A stretch of 64,000 nt of DNA from Neomesorhizobium albiziae (GCF_900114255.1 NZ_FOSL01000002.1:512817-576816), one strand, 5' to 3'. Positions 1 to 10,553 are shown, numbered from the stretch's first letter. Made by a program: numbers and translations. The notes: generated by a model not told the origin, from the letters alone.

Positions 1-39
1 GCCTGGCATGCGTGGGTTGTGTCGATCACGGCCCGTTGC

Positions 40-116
40 GCGCCCGTAGCTCAGCTGGATAGAGCACCAGACTACGAATCTGGGGGTCAGGAGTTCGAAT
101 CTCTTCGGGCGCGCCA
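40..116 (+). tRNA. tRNA-Arg (anticodon ACG)
   Basis: A complete cloverleaf can be drawn. Acceptor strands are 40-46 and 106-112, the anticodon stem is CCAGA/TCTGG (67-71/79-83) and the loop at 72-78 carries anticodon ACG at 74-76. The discriminator is G113 and CCA is encoded at 114-116. ACG (inosine-modified in bacteria) reads the CGU/CGC/CGA arginine codons. The last bases of this gene are repeated at 1589-1605, so it appears to have served as an integration site while remaining intact. Confidence 0.96.
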
Positions 117-118
117 TT
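102..118 (+). repeat. Direct repeat, copy 1 (tRNA 3' end, att-like)
   Basis: Seventeen bases covering the T-stem/acceptor end and CCA of the tRNA-Arg gene (TCTTCGGGCGCGCCATT) recur exactly at 1589-1605 in the same orientation. A duplicated tRNA 3' end is the usual scar of site-specific integration by a tyrosine recombinase. No integrase gene lies between the copies. Confidence 0.8.
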
Positions 119-167
119 TCAACAGACTGAAATCTCTAAATTTTTCGCATTTCATGAAGACCCGGAG

Positions 168-198
168 CCGGCCTAATTTGCGAAATTAAGCCGGTTTT
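168..198 (+). terminator. Rho-independent terminator after tRNA-Arg
   Basis: An inverted repeat with arms 168-179 and 183-194 (CCGGC and TAATTT paired with AAATTA and GCCGG, one mismatch) has a three-base loop and is followed by TTTT. It lies about 50 bp after the tRNA and would end that transcript before the arsR promoter. Confidence 0.65.
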
Positions 199-400
199 GG
201 AAGCGCGGCTACTCTCGCGAACTGCAGCGTGGTTGTTCGCAGACCTTTCAGGCCGCAAAGGCTCGGCCCAGACGTACACCGTCGTATTGGCCTTGACCAC
301 TTCCTGTCGCTTGTGAATTTGCGTCTGAACGACGTCAACGTGGGTTGCGGGAAACTGACGTCCCGAACCCGCGATGATCGTGGTGCGCACATCCGGCGAC

Positions 401-438
401 TTGACATCCAACGCGTGAGTCGATACTAACGCGTTAGT
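401..438 (+). promoter_or_regulatory. arsR promoter with palindromic operator over the -10 and start codon
   Basis: TTGACA (401-406), a 17-bp spacer and TACTAA (424-429) form a good sigma-70 promoter. A perfect 14-bp palindrome ACTAACGCGTTAGT (425-438) covers the -10 and the GTG start at 437, and a further ACTAAC half site lies at 443-448. Expected transcription start is about 436, which would make the mRNA leaderless. The arrangement fits repression by the ArsR protein encoded just downstream. Confidence 0.6.
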
Positions 439-751
439 GGAAACTAACTTGAATAGCGGCTGGACGGCCCTCGGCGATACGACGAGGCGAGCGATCTTTG
501 AGATGCTGGTCGAGCACCCAAGCTCGGTGACTGAGTTGGCAGGCGCTCTGCCGGTCACCCGGTCAGCGGTCTCGCAGCATCTGAGAGTGCTGAAGGACGC
601 CAGGCTCGTGACTGACACGGCCGCTGGCAAGCACCGTATCTATCGCGTCGATCCCGACGGGCTGGCGGCTCTGCGCGCGGACCTGGACCGGTTCTGGATG
701 AAAACGCTCGCGGCATACAAGGAAGCCGTTGAGCAGCAGCCAAAGGAGTGA
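437..751 (+). CDS. ArsR-family winged-helix transcriptional regulator
   Basis: A 104-residue ArsR/SmtB-type repressor of the metal-independent group that typically precedes SRPBCC (AHSA1) genes. The opening GDTTRRAIFEML matches the family's ADPTRRAIL helix; the recognition helix is around PVTRSAVSQHLRVLKDA (residues 35-51), followed by the beta-wing with GKHRIYRV. No metal-binding cysteines are present. The start is taken as GTG 437. There is no Shine-Dalgarno sequence, but the predicted transcription start is one base upstream, so leaderless translation is likely. Its stop overlaps the downstream ATG region and it probably forms an operon with the SRPBCC gene. It likely represses itself through the palindrome at 425-438. 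Confidence 0.85.
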   Translation: METNLNSGWTALGDTTRRAIFEMLVEHPSSVTELAGALPVTRSAVSQHLRVLKDARLVTDTAAGKHRIYRVDPDGLAALRADLDRFWMKTLAAYKEAVEQQPKE

Positions 752-753
752 TG

Positions 754-1233
754 ATGAGTACGCAAGCAGCAGATACGATCGTCAGGCATTCGATCGTGGT
801 CGAGGCACCGATCGAGCGCGCCTTCAAGGTTTTCACCGAGGACTTTGGCAAGTTCAAACCCAAGGAGCACAATCTGCTCCGTGTGCCCATCGTCGAAACG
901 GTGTTCGAGCCGCGCGTCGGTGGCAGCATCTACGATCGTGGCGCCGACGGCAGCGAGTGCCGCTGGGCGAATGTGCTGGCCTACGAGCCGCCGCACCGGC
1001 TGCTGCTCAGTTGGAACATTACGCCGCAATGGCGGCTCGAGACCGTTCTCAACAAGACCAGCGAATGGGAGGTGCGGTTCACCGCCGAGACGGCGAGCCG
1101 GACCCGAGTCGATCTGGAGCATCGGAAGCTCGAGCGCCACGGCGCGGGCTGGGAAAGCGTGCGCGACGGCGTTGCGGCCGATCAGGGCTGGCCGCTCTAC
1201 TTGCAGCGGTACGCCGATCTGTTTGGCCGGTGA
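754..1233 (+). CDS. SRPBCC (AHSA1-type) domain protein
   Basis: A START/AHSA1-fold protein of about 159 residues. It has the N-terminal VEAPIERAFKVFTEDFGKF strand-helix pattern and GWESVRDGV near the C-terminal helix. Such proteins have a hydrophobic pocket; their ligands are mostly unknown. AAGGAG at 743-748 points to ATG 754, although ATG 751 overlapping the arsR stop is also possible. It is co-transcribed with arsR. Substrate and physiological role cannot be read from the sequence. Confidence 0.8.
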   Translation: MSTQAADTIVRHSIVVEAPIERAFKVFTEDFGKFKPKEHNLLRVPIVETVFEPRVGGSIYDRGADGSECRWANVLAYEPPHRLLLSWNITPQWRLETVLNKTSEWEVRFTAETASRTRVDLEHRKLERHGAGWESVRDGVAADQGWPLYLQRYADLFGR

Positions 1234-1522
1234 GTTTTACGGTCGCGCCAGACGGGACGCGCTACGGCAGCCGGATCGCTTTCTCAGGCTGGAGGCGCCT
1301 GCCTTGATCGAGGTTGATCACGGTTCTGATCGGGATGAAGACCCTTCAGCGCATCGAATGCTGTTGACCTTTGACGAGCAGGCCAACGGCAAAACAATCG
1401 TCACCTTGCGCCAGATGCATTCCACCAAGGCGCGGCGCGACGAGGCGATTGGATCTGCAGCTGTCGAGTACGGCGCCCAGACGCTCGCCAACTTCGCGCG
1501 ACATGTGCAGGCACGGGGATAA
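1234..1522 (+). pseudogene. Frameshifted, N-terminally truncated AHSA1 (SRPBCC) gene
   Basis: The sequence after the intact SRPBCC gene encodes the C-terminal two thirds of another AHSA1 protein in two frames. One frame gives FTVAPDGTRYGSRIAF. A second, joined near 1285-1295, gives LEAPALIEVDHGSD, then MLLTFDEQANGKTIVTLRQ and YGAQTLANFARHV, all typical of this family. A single frameshift would reunite them. No start codon or N-terminal strand-helix unit precedes the fragment. It is probably a dead remnant caught in the mini-island. Confidence 0.65.
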
Positions 1523-1588
1523 TAAGGCGCAGCGTAAAAGCCGAATTCCGCGCGAGACTACGATCACCTACCGGTTCCCAGTTTCATA

Positions 1589-1605
1589 TCTTCGGGCGCG
1601 CCATT
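1589..1605 (+). repeat. Direct repeat, copy 2 (att-like)
   Basis: An exact 17-bp copy of 102-118. It lies 17 bp before the end of the convergent Lrp gene and marks the distal boundary of the candidate mini-island. Confidence 0.75.
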
Positions 1606-1621
1606 CTCAAGCTGCGGCATC

Positions 1622-2161
1622 CTAATAGATCGGTTGCGCCATGTGGCGCGGCGCCGGCCACTCCTTCGTCGCGCCCGGCTGCACCGGGCGTTCCAGATAG
1701 GTCGACAGCGCCACGTAGCTGCGCGTCGTCACCACTCCGGGCACCTCGTAGATGCGGGCAAGCAGGCCTTCCAGCGCCCGGGTGTCTTCGGTGCGCACTT
1801 TCAGCAGCATGCAGGTATCGCCGGCGACCGAATGGATCTCCTCGACCTCCGGATACTTCGAGATCGCCATCAGCTCCGGCGTCTTGCCCCAGCCCCTCGT
1901 ATCGACGTGAACAAAGGCCAGCAGCGGCTTGCGCACCGCCTTCGGATCGATGATCGCCGAGGTCTGCCGGATGGCGCCCGAACGGCGAAGCCGCTTCACC
2001 CGTTCATGCGCGGCCGGCGCCGAAAGCCCGGCGCGTTCGCCGAGTTCGGCATAGCTGACGGTTGCGTCGTCAACCAGAACGCCTAACAATCTTCGGTCTG
2101 CGGCGTCGAGTTCACGGGTCGGAAGCCTGCTCGGCCGAATGCCATCTGTTTCTTCATCCAT
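1622..2161 (-). CDS. Lrp/AsnC-family transcriptional regulator
   Basis: A 179-residue regulator with an N-terminal helix-turn-helix (LDAADRRLLGVLVDDATVSY, then LSAPAAHERVKRL, about residues 19-60). A C-terminal ligand-binding RAM domain contains VAGDTCMLLKVRTED (about 118-132). Lrp/AsnC proteins sense amino acids and commonly control a divergently transcribed exporter or catabolic gene. Here the divergent neighbour is an MFS exporter. ATG 2161 has a weak AAGGGGA 11 bp upstream. A short C-terminal tail after the RAM domain is lineage-specific. Confidence 0.88.
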   Translation of the reverse strand: MDEETDGIRPSRLPTRELDAADRRLLGVLVDDATVSYAELGERAGLSAPAAHERVKRLRRSGAIRQTSAIIDPKAVRKPLLAFVHVDTRGWGKTPELMAISKYPEVEEIHSVAGDTCMLLKVRTEDTRALEGLLARIYEVPGVVTTRSYVALSTYLERPVQPGATKEWPAPRHMAQPIY

Positions 2162-2200
2162 TGGTGAAAATCCCCTTGTTGCCGAATGCCATTCCGGCAT
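2134..2200. promoter_or_regulatory. Candidate Lrp operator region between lrp and the MFS gene
   Basis: The 12-mer GCCGAATGCCAT occurs at 2134-2145 (inside the lrp 5' end) and again at 2181-2192, 47 bp apart. The second copy overlaps a 15-bp palindrome ATGCC-N5-GGCAT at 2186-2200. Repeated sites spaced by a few helical turns are normal for Lrp-type octamers. The palindrome covers the upstream possible MFS start (2186), which supports ATG 2210 as the true start. Confidence 0.45.
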
Positions 2201-2209
2201 CATGCCGAT

Positions 2210-3379
2210 ATGACGAAGATCGATCAACCCTTTGAACACTATGCCGGCGAACAGGGCGGCATTCCGCGCGCCGCTTATGTGCTGACCGGCTGCATCGGCG
2301 TCATCGGCTCCAACTCGCTGGTGCTCGGCCCGATCGCGCCGGCCGTGTCGCAGTCGCTGGGCGCCGGCGTGCCGGCGGTGATGATGGCGTCGGCGGCGTT
2401 CGGTCTCGGCACCGCGGCAAGCGCCCTGTTCCTGGCCCGCCACATCGACCGGCTCGGCGCGCGCCGCATGCTCAGGCTCGCCATGGCGGTGCTCGCCACC
2501 GCCATGCTGCTCAGCGCCGCCGCCCCCATCGTCGCGGCGCTGATTGCCGCCCAGCTGGTCGCCGGCATCGCCTCGGGCGTCGCCCTGCCGGCGATCTATG
2601 CAAGTGCCGCGGCGGTGGCGCCGCCCGGACGCGAGAGCCGCACCATCGGAGTGGTTCTCACCGGCTGGACCTTGAGCATGGTCGCCGGCGTGTCGCTGTC
2701 GGCAGTCCTGGCCGACTTCATACACTGGCGCGCAGTCTATACCGCAGTCGCAATCCTTTCAGTCGCTGCGATGGCCGGGCTGTCGCTGATGCCACGCCGC
2801 GACGCGCTGGCGGCAGGTCCGGCGCCGATGCCGCTCGCGGCGCTGGCAATAGCGGGCGTCAAGCCGCTGCTGCTCGCCTGCGGCGCTTTCATGACGGCCT
2901 TCTACGGCGTCTACGGCTATCTCGGCGACCATCTGCACAACGGGCTTGGCGAACCGGTGAGCGCCAACGGCCTGGCAGCACTCGTCTACGGCATCGGCTT
3001 CGGCGGTGCTGCCCTGCTCGACGGCGTCGCCGATCGGGTGGGCGCACGCCGCCTGATGCCGCTCGCCTTCCTTGCCGTGGCGGCCGTCTATCTGCTTTTC
3101 GCGATGGCCGGCGACAACTTCGCGACGGTGCTGGCAACCGTCTTCCTATGGGGCCTGTTCAACCATTTCGGCCTCAACCTCCTGATCTTGCGGCTGACGG
3201 CTATCGATCCGGCGCAACGCGGCACCATCATGGGTCTGAACAGCGCCGTCACCTATCTGGCGGTGTTTGCCGGCACCAGCGGCTTCGGTCCGCTCTATGC
3301 GGGCTACGGTTTCGGCGTCGCCGCCTTCGTCGCCATGGTGTTGACGCTGCTTGCCGCGGTCGCGGGTTCGTTCAGGTAG
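2210..3379 (+). CDS. MFS transporter (efflux type)
   Basis: A 389-residue, 12-helix major facilitator protein of the drug/amino-acid/arabinose efflux group. The loop after helix 2 has a recognisable MFS motif A variant (LARHIDRLGARRMLRLAM). Hydrophobic segments continue to the C-terminus with a central cytoplasmic loop near residue 200. It is divergent from an Lrp-type regulator, so export of an amino acid or related metabolite is a reasonable inference. The last 8 bp overlap the 3' end of the convergent membrane-protein gene. Confidence 0.85.
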   Translation: MTKIDQPFEHYAGEQGGIPRAAYVLTGCIGVIGSNSLVLGPIAPAVSQSLGAGVPAVMMASAAFGLGTAASALFLARHIDRLGARRMLRLAMAVLATAMLLSAAAPIVAALIAAQLVAGIASGVALPAIYASAAAVAPPGRESRTIGVVLTGWTLSMVAGVSLSAVLADFIHWRAVYTAVAILSVAAMAGLSLMPRRDALAAGPAPMPLAALAIAGVKPLLLACGAFMTAFYGVYGYLGDHLHNGLGEPVSANGLAALVYGIGFGGAALLDGVADRVGARRLMPLAFLAVAAVYLLFAMAGDNFATVLATVFLWGLFNHFGLNLLILRLTAIDPAQRGTIMGLNSAVTYLAVFAGTSGFGPLYAGYGFGVAAFVAMVLTLLAAVAGSFR

Positions 3380-3977
3380 CGCCTGTGCCGGCCCCCAGGC
3401 CGAGCAGCGCCTGCAGGCCGAACAGCACCGCCAGCGACACGGCAAACATGCCGACAAAGACGGCTGAGGCCAGGGCGGGACCCTTGCCCAGGACCGCGTT
3501 GGTGAGACGCCAGAACAGCACCATCGAAATCAGGAACAGCACCAGCGACATTAGCGATGCGGGCTCGCCCGCCGCCGGGACGAACAGCCGCAGCAGTGCC
3601 GGCGGCAGCATCAGCCAGATCAGCAGCGCCGATCCCCAGTTGCTGGCCACCACATAGTGGACGAAACGGCTGCCGATGCCGGCCGGGCGCGCCACCAGCG
3701 CCAGCACGCCAATCGGAATGAGCCAGGAGCCAAGATCGGCGAGCCCCAGCCGCAGGAAGATCGAGAAGCGGCCGCCGGCGATGTCGGGGTCCTGGCTGAG
3801 GTCGTTGGCGACCACCACCCAGCCGACGACAAGCACCGGCAGCGAGATAACGATGGCGAAGAACGAATTCCAGAAGCCGTCAGCCGAAATATCCATGAGC
3901 CGGATGCCGTCCGGCTTGCCCATCATCAGGCGCCACGCCCCGGTAAGAAACTGCTGGATGTCTTCGGCGGGCGGCAT
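3372..3977 (-). CDS. Conserved membrane protein of unknown function
   Basis: A 201-residue protein with about five hydrophobic segments (for example FFAIVISLPVLVVGWVVVA near residue 40 and an alanine/leucine-rich last helix ending GLGAGTGAT). No catalytic motif is seen. It starts 10 bp after the dapE stop and is probably co-transcribed with it; similar small membrane proteins follow dapE in related rhizobia. The function is unknown. Confidence 0.7.
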   Translation of the reverse strand: MPPAEDIQQFLTGAWRLMMGKPDGIRLMDISADGFWNSFFAIVISLPVLVVGWVVVANDLSQDPDIAGGRFSIFLRLGLADLGSWLIPIGVLALVARPAGIGSRFVHYVVASNWGSALLIWLMLPPALLRLFVPAAGEPASLMSLVLFLISMVLFWRLTNAVLGKGPALASAVFVGMFAVSLAVLFGLQALLGLGAGTGAT

Positions 3978-3987
3978 GTCGGTGCTC

Positions 3988-5175
3988 TCAGCCGAACCAG
4001 TCCTGGAGGAAACGCTCGTAGATCTGCGTCAGCGTCTCCAGGTCGGCAAGTGCTGCGCGTTCGTCGACCATGTGCATCGTCTGCCCGACGAGGCCGAATT
4101 CGACCACCGGGCAATAATCCTTGATGAAACGGGCATCCGATGTGCCCCCAGAGGTGGAGAGGCCCGGCGTCCTGCCGGTGACCGCCTTGACCGAGCCGCT
4201 CAGCGTTTCGATCAGCCGGTCGTCGCGGGTCAGGAACACATGGCTCGGCCGATCGCGCCAGACGATCTCGTAGTCGATCGGCTCCTTGCGTCCCGGGCGC
4301 AGCTTGCGCCGGCCGGCGGCGCGGTCGAGGCGGTTGTGAATCTCGGCCTGCAAGCTCTCGACGGTCCAGCTGTCATTGAAGCGGATGTTGAAGGCGGCGG
4401 TCGCCTTCGCCGCGATGACGTTGGTCGCCGGGTTGCCGATGTCGATCGACGTCACTTCGAGATTGGTCGGCTGGAAATCCCCGGTTCCCTTGTCGAAGGC
4501 CGGCGCCATAAGCGCGTCGAGGAGCGTGACGATGCCGCGCGCCGGATTGTCGGCCAGATGCGGATAGGCGGCGTGGCCCTGGCGACCGTTGACGGTCACG
4601 ATGCCCGACAGCGAGCCGCGGCGACCGATCTTGATCATGTCGCCGAGCGCGTCGGGATTGGTCGGCTCGCCGACGATCGAGGCATCCCATTTCTCGCCCT
4701 TTGCGGCGGCCCATTCCAGCAGCTTCACCGTGCCGTTGATGGCCGGACCTTCCTCGTCGCCGGTGATCAGCAAGGAGATCGATCCCTTCGGCCGGCCGTG
4801 CTTTTCTACATGCCGTGCCACAGCGGCAAGGAAGCAGGCGATGCCGCCCTTCATGTCGACCGCGCCGCGTCCGTACATCTCGCCATTGGCGATCTCGGCG
4901 GCGAAGGGCGGATGCGTCCATGCCGCTTCGTCGCCTACCGGCACCACATCGGTGTGGCCGGCAAACATCAGATGCGGGCCGTTGCCCGGCAGCCGCGCGT
5001 AAAGGTTTTCGATGTCCGGCGTGCCGTCTTCGGCAAAGACCGGGCGCTCGACATTGAAGCCCAGCGGCTTCAGCATGGTCTCGAGCGCCGTCAGCGCACC
5101 GCCCTCGGCAGGCGTCACCGACGCGCAGCGGATGAGGGAAGCGAGATTGGCGGTGGGGTCGACAGGCAGACTCAT
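3988..5175 (-). CDS. dapE: Succinyl-diaminopimelate desuccinylase
   Basis: A 395-residue M20 metallopeptidase-fold enzyme that hydrolyses N-succinyl-LL-2,6-diaminopimelate to succinate and LL-DAP, the penultimate branch of lysine and peptidoglycan precursor synthesis. Metal and catalytic residues are visible: H74-x-D76 (GHTDVV), D108 (GAVDMKGG), E141/E142 (GDEEGP), E170 (VGEPTN) and the late His in GQTMHMVDE. The start is placed at ATG 5175 (MSLPVDP) because homologues begin there; a GTG at 5211 would add 12 unconserved residues. The next gene downstream is a membrane protein. Confidence 0.95.
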   Translation of the reverse strand: MSLPVDPTANLASLIRCASVTPAEGGALTALETMLKPLGFNVERPVFAEDGTPDIENLYARLPGNGPHLMFAGHTDVVPVGDEAAWTHPPFAAEIANGEMYGRGAVDMKGGIACFLAAVARHVEKHGRPKGSISLLITGDEEGPAINGTVKLLEWAAAKGEKWDASIVGEPTNPDALGDMIKIGRRGSLSGIVTVNGRQGHAAYPHLADNPARGIVTLLDALMAPAFDKGTGDFQPTNLEVTSIDIGNPATNVIAAKATAAFNIRFNDSWTVESLQAEIHNRLDRAAGRRKLRPGRKEPIDYEIVWRDRPSHVFLTRDDRLIETLSGSVKAVTGRTPGLSTSGGTSDARFIKDYCPVVEFGLVGQTMHMVDERAALADLETLTQIYERFLQDWFG

Positions 5176-5233
5176 GGCTGGAGGATTAACGGAAAGTGCC
5201 GGGGCTGTCACCGGGATGGTGGGGCGCTGGCAT

Positions 5234-5335
5234 AGAGCATTTTGCAGCCAGGTGGAATCACCTGGCGTGGCACAAATGCGGCTAAAACAGCCAGATGGAG
5301 CGGAATGCCCGGTTCAGCCTGAGTGCGTTCCGCTC
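5234..5335. repeat. Dispersed palindromic intergenic element (copy A)
   Basis: In the 310-bp gap between dapE and pobA. It contains hairpin CCAGGTG-GAAT-CACCTGG (5248-5265) and hairpin GAGCGGAA...TTCCGCTC (5298-5305/5328-5335). Its first 21 bases (5234-5254) recur exactly at 51153-51173, also followed by a GAGCGG...CCGCTC hairpin. This is a multicopy REP/RIME-like element. The gap must also hold the dapE and pobA promoters, which I cannot pin down. Confidence 0.7.
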
Positions 5336-5338
5336 TAA

Positions 5339-6655
<1,317 letters not shown>

Positions 6656-6706
6656 TCCCCGGCGCCGGCGAGCGAGGCGAGGAGGCTGGCCGCAACGCCT
6701 CAGTCC

Positions 6707-6735
6707 CCCTCTCCCCGTTCTTCACGGGGAGAGGG
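6707..6735. repeat. REP-like palindrome CCCTCTCCCCGT / ACGGGGAGAGGG
   Basis: A perfect 12-bp stem (6707-6718 and 6724-6735) with a five-base loop, 50 bp after pobA. No U-tract follows, so it is a palindromic repeat rather than a classic terminator. Variants of the same unit occur at 21116-21141, 24628-24648, 26300-26323 and 27386-27407. Confidence 0.75.
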
Positions 6736-6774
6736 TTCGGGGTGAGAGCTGTTTCGGTATAAGTCGAAAATTGT

Positions 6775-7065
6775 CTAGCGGTTGGACCGCGGCTTCATCG
6801 TACCGATATCGACGATGACGCTGCCCGAAATTCTTACGTCCCAGTCGCCGACCTTCAGCACACCGTCCTGCGAAGGCGGCGTGTCGGGCTCCGGTTGCAG
6901 CACTTCCTCGCGCGGCTTGACGATGCTGTAGCCACCTTCGACGCCCGGCAGGGCCTTCTGCGCTTCAGCCGCATGCGCCAACGCGCCTGTGCCGGGCAGG
7001 CCAACGAAGGCTATGCCAGCGAAAAGTATCGATATCCGTGAGAGCGGCGTGAATGCGAGGCGCAT
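6775..7065 (-). CDS. Small exported protein of unknown function
   Basis: A 96-residue protein with a signal peptide (hydrophobic ISILFAGIAFVGLPGTGALA, cleavage likely at AHAAEA). The mature part has VGDWDVRISGSVIVDIGTM near the end. The start is ATG 7065; an in-frame TTG lies two codons upstream. I do not recognise a named family. The short beta-rich C-terminal segment may be a small periplasmic fold. It stands alone between pobA and tRNA-Ala. Confidence 0.6.
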   Translation of the reverse strand: MRLAFTPLSRISILFAGIAFVGLPGTGALAHAAEAQKALPGVEGGYSIVKPREEVLQPEPDTPPSQDGVLKVGDWDVRISGSVIVDIGTMKPRSNR

Positions 7066-7165
7066 ATGCAATCTATAGGGTTGCCGCGCGGCGATTTCAA
7101 ATCACGGTGCGGTGCAGCCGCCCGCACCGCAGGTCATTACCGGTAAACAAAGGGTGGGAAAGATT

Positions 7166-7241
<76 letters not shown>

Positions 7242-7410
7242 ACACACGCCGGTTCCGGCGGAAAGTCCAGCAAGGTCTGGTCCCTCGCTGCAGTCGAGGC
7301 GGCTTCTAACCCCGCCTCTCACCAAGATCAAGCCCGCCTGTCAGCCTTTTTCGGCAAATTTGCGAGCGGACCGGCGTGGCGGCAGCCTAACTCAGCCGCG
7401 CCGGCGAAAA

Positions 7411-7800
7411 TCAGATTTCGTCTTCGTCGTCGCCGACGCCAATGATGTCGGCAACGTCGTCGTCTTCCTCTTCCTCGTCGGCGAGGAAGGTATCGTCGTC
7501 ATCGTCGTCGCCGAGATCGACATCTTCGTCGTCCTCTAGATCCGGCAGGTCGTCGCCGCCCTTCACCTCATCGTCGGCTTCTTCGAGCGATACGACTTCG
7601 GCGCCTTCCTCCTCGGCGTCCAGTTCCTTCTCTTCGACTTCCTCTTCGTCCTTGAGGGCCGTCTCGGAGGCGGTTTCGAAGTAGGTGCGCGGATAGGATT
7701 TGCCGGTATACGGCGAAACGATCGGATCCTTGTTCAGGTCGTAGAATTTCCGGCCCGTCTCCGGGTCGATGCGTTTGGTGCCAAGTTCGGGTTTAGCCAC
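7411..7800 (-). CDS. FYDLN acid domain protein (TIGR02300 family)
   Basis: A 129-residue acidic protein. It opens AKPELGTKRIDPETGRKFYDLNKDPIVSPYTG, which contains the FYDLN motif (about residues 19-23), and continues into a very acidic tail with runs of Asp and Glu. This family is alphaproteobacterial and conserved near aroA; its function is unknown. The start is GTG 7800 with GAGG about 8 bp upstream. It is divergent from aroA, so the two share a 206-bp promoter region. Confidence 0.9.
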   Translation of the reverse strand: MAKPELGTKRIDPETGRKFYDLNKDPIVSPYTGKSYPRTYFETASETALKDEEEVEEKELDAEEEGAEVVSLEEADDEVKGGDDLPDLEDDEDVDLGDDDDDDTFLADEEEEDDDVADIIGVGDDEDEI

Positions 7801-7970
7801 GGGTCCAGCCTCGTCAAAAAAGAGTTGGTCCCCATAGCCAAGCTTTGCCGGCCTGTCAAAGCTAAAAGGAGTTCCGCTGGAAACGCCGGTTCCGGCGGGT
7901 TTTTTTGGGATGACGGGTCGATACGGCCATGTTAGGAACGCCATGCAAAAAGATCCACGCCCGGCTTTGA

Positions 7971-9347
<1,377 letters not shown>

Positions 9348-9443
9348 GACGAAGCCGCCCTTGTCCGGTTCCTGCGCTAACAGCAATTTATCCACCTAGG
9401 TATTTGTTCCTATATTCTTGGACGCTTCACTAAGGAGCGTCCA

Positions 9444-10553
9444 ATGCCGAATTTCAAAGATTATCGACCCCAGTTTCCCAGTGAGCTTCGGGCGAGACTC
9501 GCCGCCCTGCAATTTAAGGCTGCTCTTCTTCGGCTGTGTCTAAAAGCCAATTTCAATCCGAGCCAACCACGGGTGCCTGCGGGTAATGCAGAAGGCGGTC
9601 AATGGACCGCCAATACCGGAGGCGCGCGCACTTCGCTCCGGCCCGAGGCCGCAGTACGCGTTGTTCGCGACCCGTCAGGCGAAAAACCTTGGCGAACCTA
9701 TGCCGAGCGCCGCCGCAGCGATGGCTCGCTCGCCTCGACCACCGTCTACAATCGCAACGGCAGCGTGATCGTTTCCGAGCGCACAAACGCAGACACCGAG
9801 CGCAACGTGGTCACTCTCGGGGACGGTTCGCGTTTCACCTTCGAAAACAATGATGATACGCAGCGTATCTATGACGCGGCTGGAAAGTTAGTCAGCGAAA
9901 CTCTTTGGGCGTCCGAAGGACCTATCGCTCAGCCCATCGTACAACAAGCGCTCTTTGACTCCCGCAAACCAAAGAAAGGCCCTTTTTCAAGTCCGGCAGA
10001 AGTAGTCCGGGACGCTGCGATCGAGCTTTACAATTGGTGGCTGAATTCCAGAGACCCGGGTGAAGAGGTTATCTTTTCGTTCAGAGCCGACAAGCTTGTG
10101 CCGGTTCCGGGAGAACCACCACTTTGGACCTCAAAATTGACCCGTGAAGAGGTCGAAGATGCATGCCCCAGATTTCCGCTTGTCCAGAATATAACGAATC
10201 AGGTTGCGAAATCGCTGAACCCTGTTTTATTCAAAAATAAAGGCGCTTATGGAACAGCCGTACATATGGGCGTTAAAGCGAGTATCGATGCGCTACGCGA
10301 CTCAAATCTGATGACCGAAGTATCGATATTTAAATCCGATATAGACATATCGCGATACGCCCTCAAAGGCACGGTTCGGATCGATATCCTGGAGAAACGA
10401 GAGGATAATTTTGTTTGTGTATATGATTTGAAAACAGGTTTCTATCCTATGCCTACCAAGCGATTCTTGGAGATTTATCAGAACGTTATCGCTAGGTATC
10501 CAAAAGTGACTGGGGTAATAATCGTAGAAGTCAGGCCTGCGTTGCGTCCATGA
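9444..10553 (+). CDS. Putative polymorphic toxin with C-terminal PD-(D/E)XK-like nuclease domain
   Basis: A 369-residue protein with no family I can name. The N-terminus (37-55) has FNPSQPRVPAG followed by GGQWT, a linker motif seen in many rhizobial and phage-type modular proteins. Residues 95-155 look like degenerate YD/Rhs repeats (VYNRNGSVIVSE, TLGDGSRFTFEN, IYDAAGKLVSE). The C-terminal third fits a PD-(D/E)XK nuclease: H274 on a helix, E292, D314 (VRIDIL), D328-L-K330 (VYDLKTG), then a helix and strand. That third is visibly more AT-rich than flanking genes. AGGAG at 9433-9437 sets ATG 9444. The gene after it would be its immunity partner. Function is inference from layout and motifs. 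Confidence 0.5.
   Translation: MPNFKDYRPQFPSELRARLAALQFKAALLRLCLKANFNPSQPRVPAGNAEGGQWTANTGGARTSLRPEAAVRVVRDPSGEKPWRTYAERRRSDGSLASTTVYNRNGSVIVSERTNADTERNVVTLGDGSRFTFENNDDTQRIYDAAGKLVSETLWASEGPIAQPIVQQALFDSRKPKKGPFSSPAEVVRDAAIELYNWWLNSRDPGEEVIFSFRADKLVPVPGEPPLWTSKLTREEVEDACPRFPLVQNITNQVAKSLNPVLFKNKGAYGTAVHMGVKASIDALRDSNLMTEVSIFKSDIDISRYALKGTVRIDILEKREDNFVCVYDLKTGFYPMPTKRFLEIYQNVIARYPKVTGVIIVEVRPALRP

Larger units (their letters stand above)
117..1605. mobile_element. Mini-island at tRNA-Arg bounded by 17-bp direct repeats
   Basis: The segment between the two copies of the tRNA 3' end holds an ArsR gene, an SRPBCC gene and a broken second SRPBCC gene, and no integrase or transposase. The block from 117 to 436 has no convincing gene; it holds the tRNA terminator and the arsR promoter. 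Either a larger island has been deleted internally, or this cargo was mobilised in trans. The repeat is observed; island status is inference. Confidence 0.5.

Noticed and set aside
229..429. A 66-codon frame upstream of arsR
   Set aside because: No ribosome-binding site or family similarity, and it runs through the arsR promoter.
3676..5235. Long open frame (519 codons) antisense to dapE
   Set aside because: It mirrors the codon pattern of dapE, has no domain or ribosome-binding site, and dapE has all catalytic residues.
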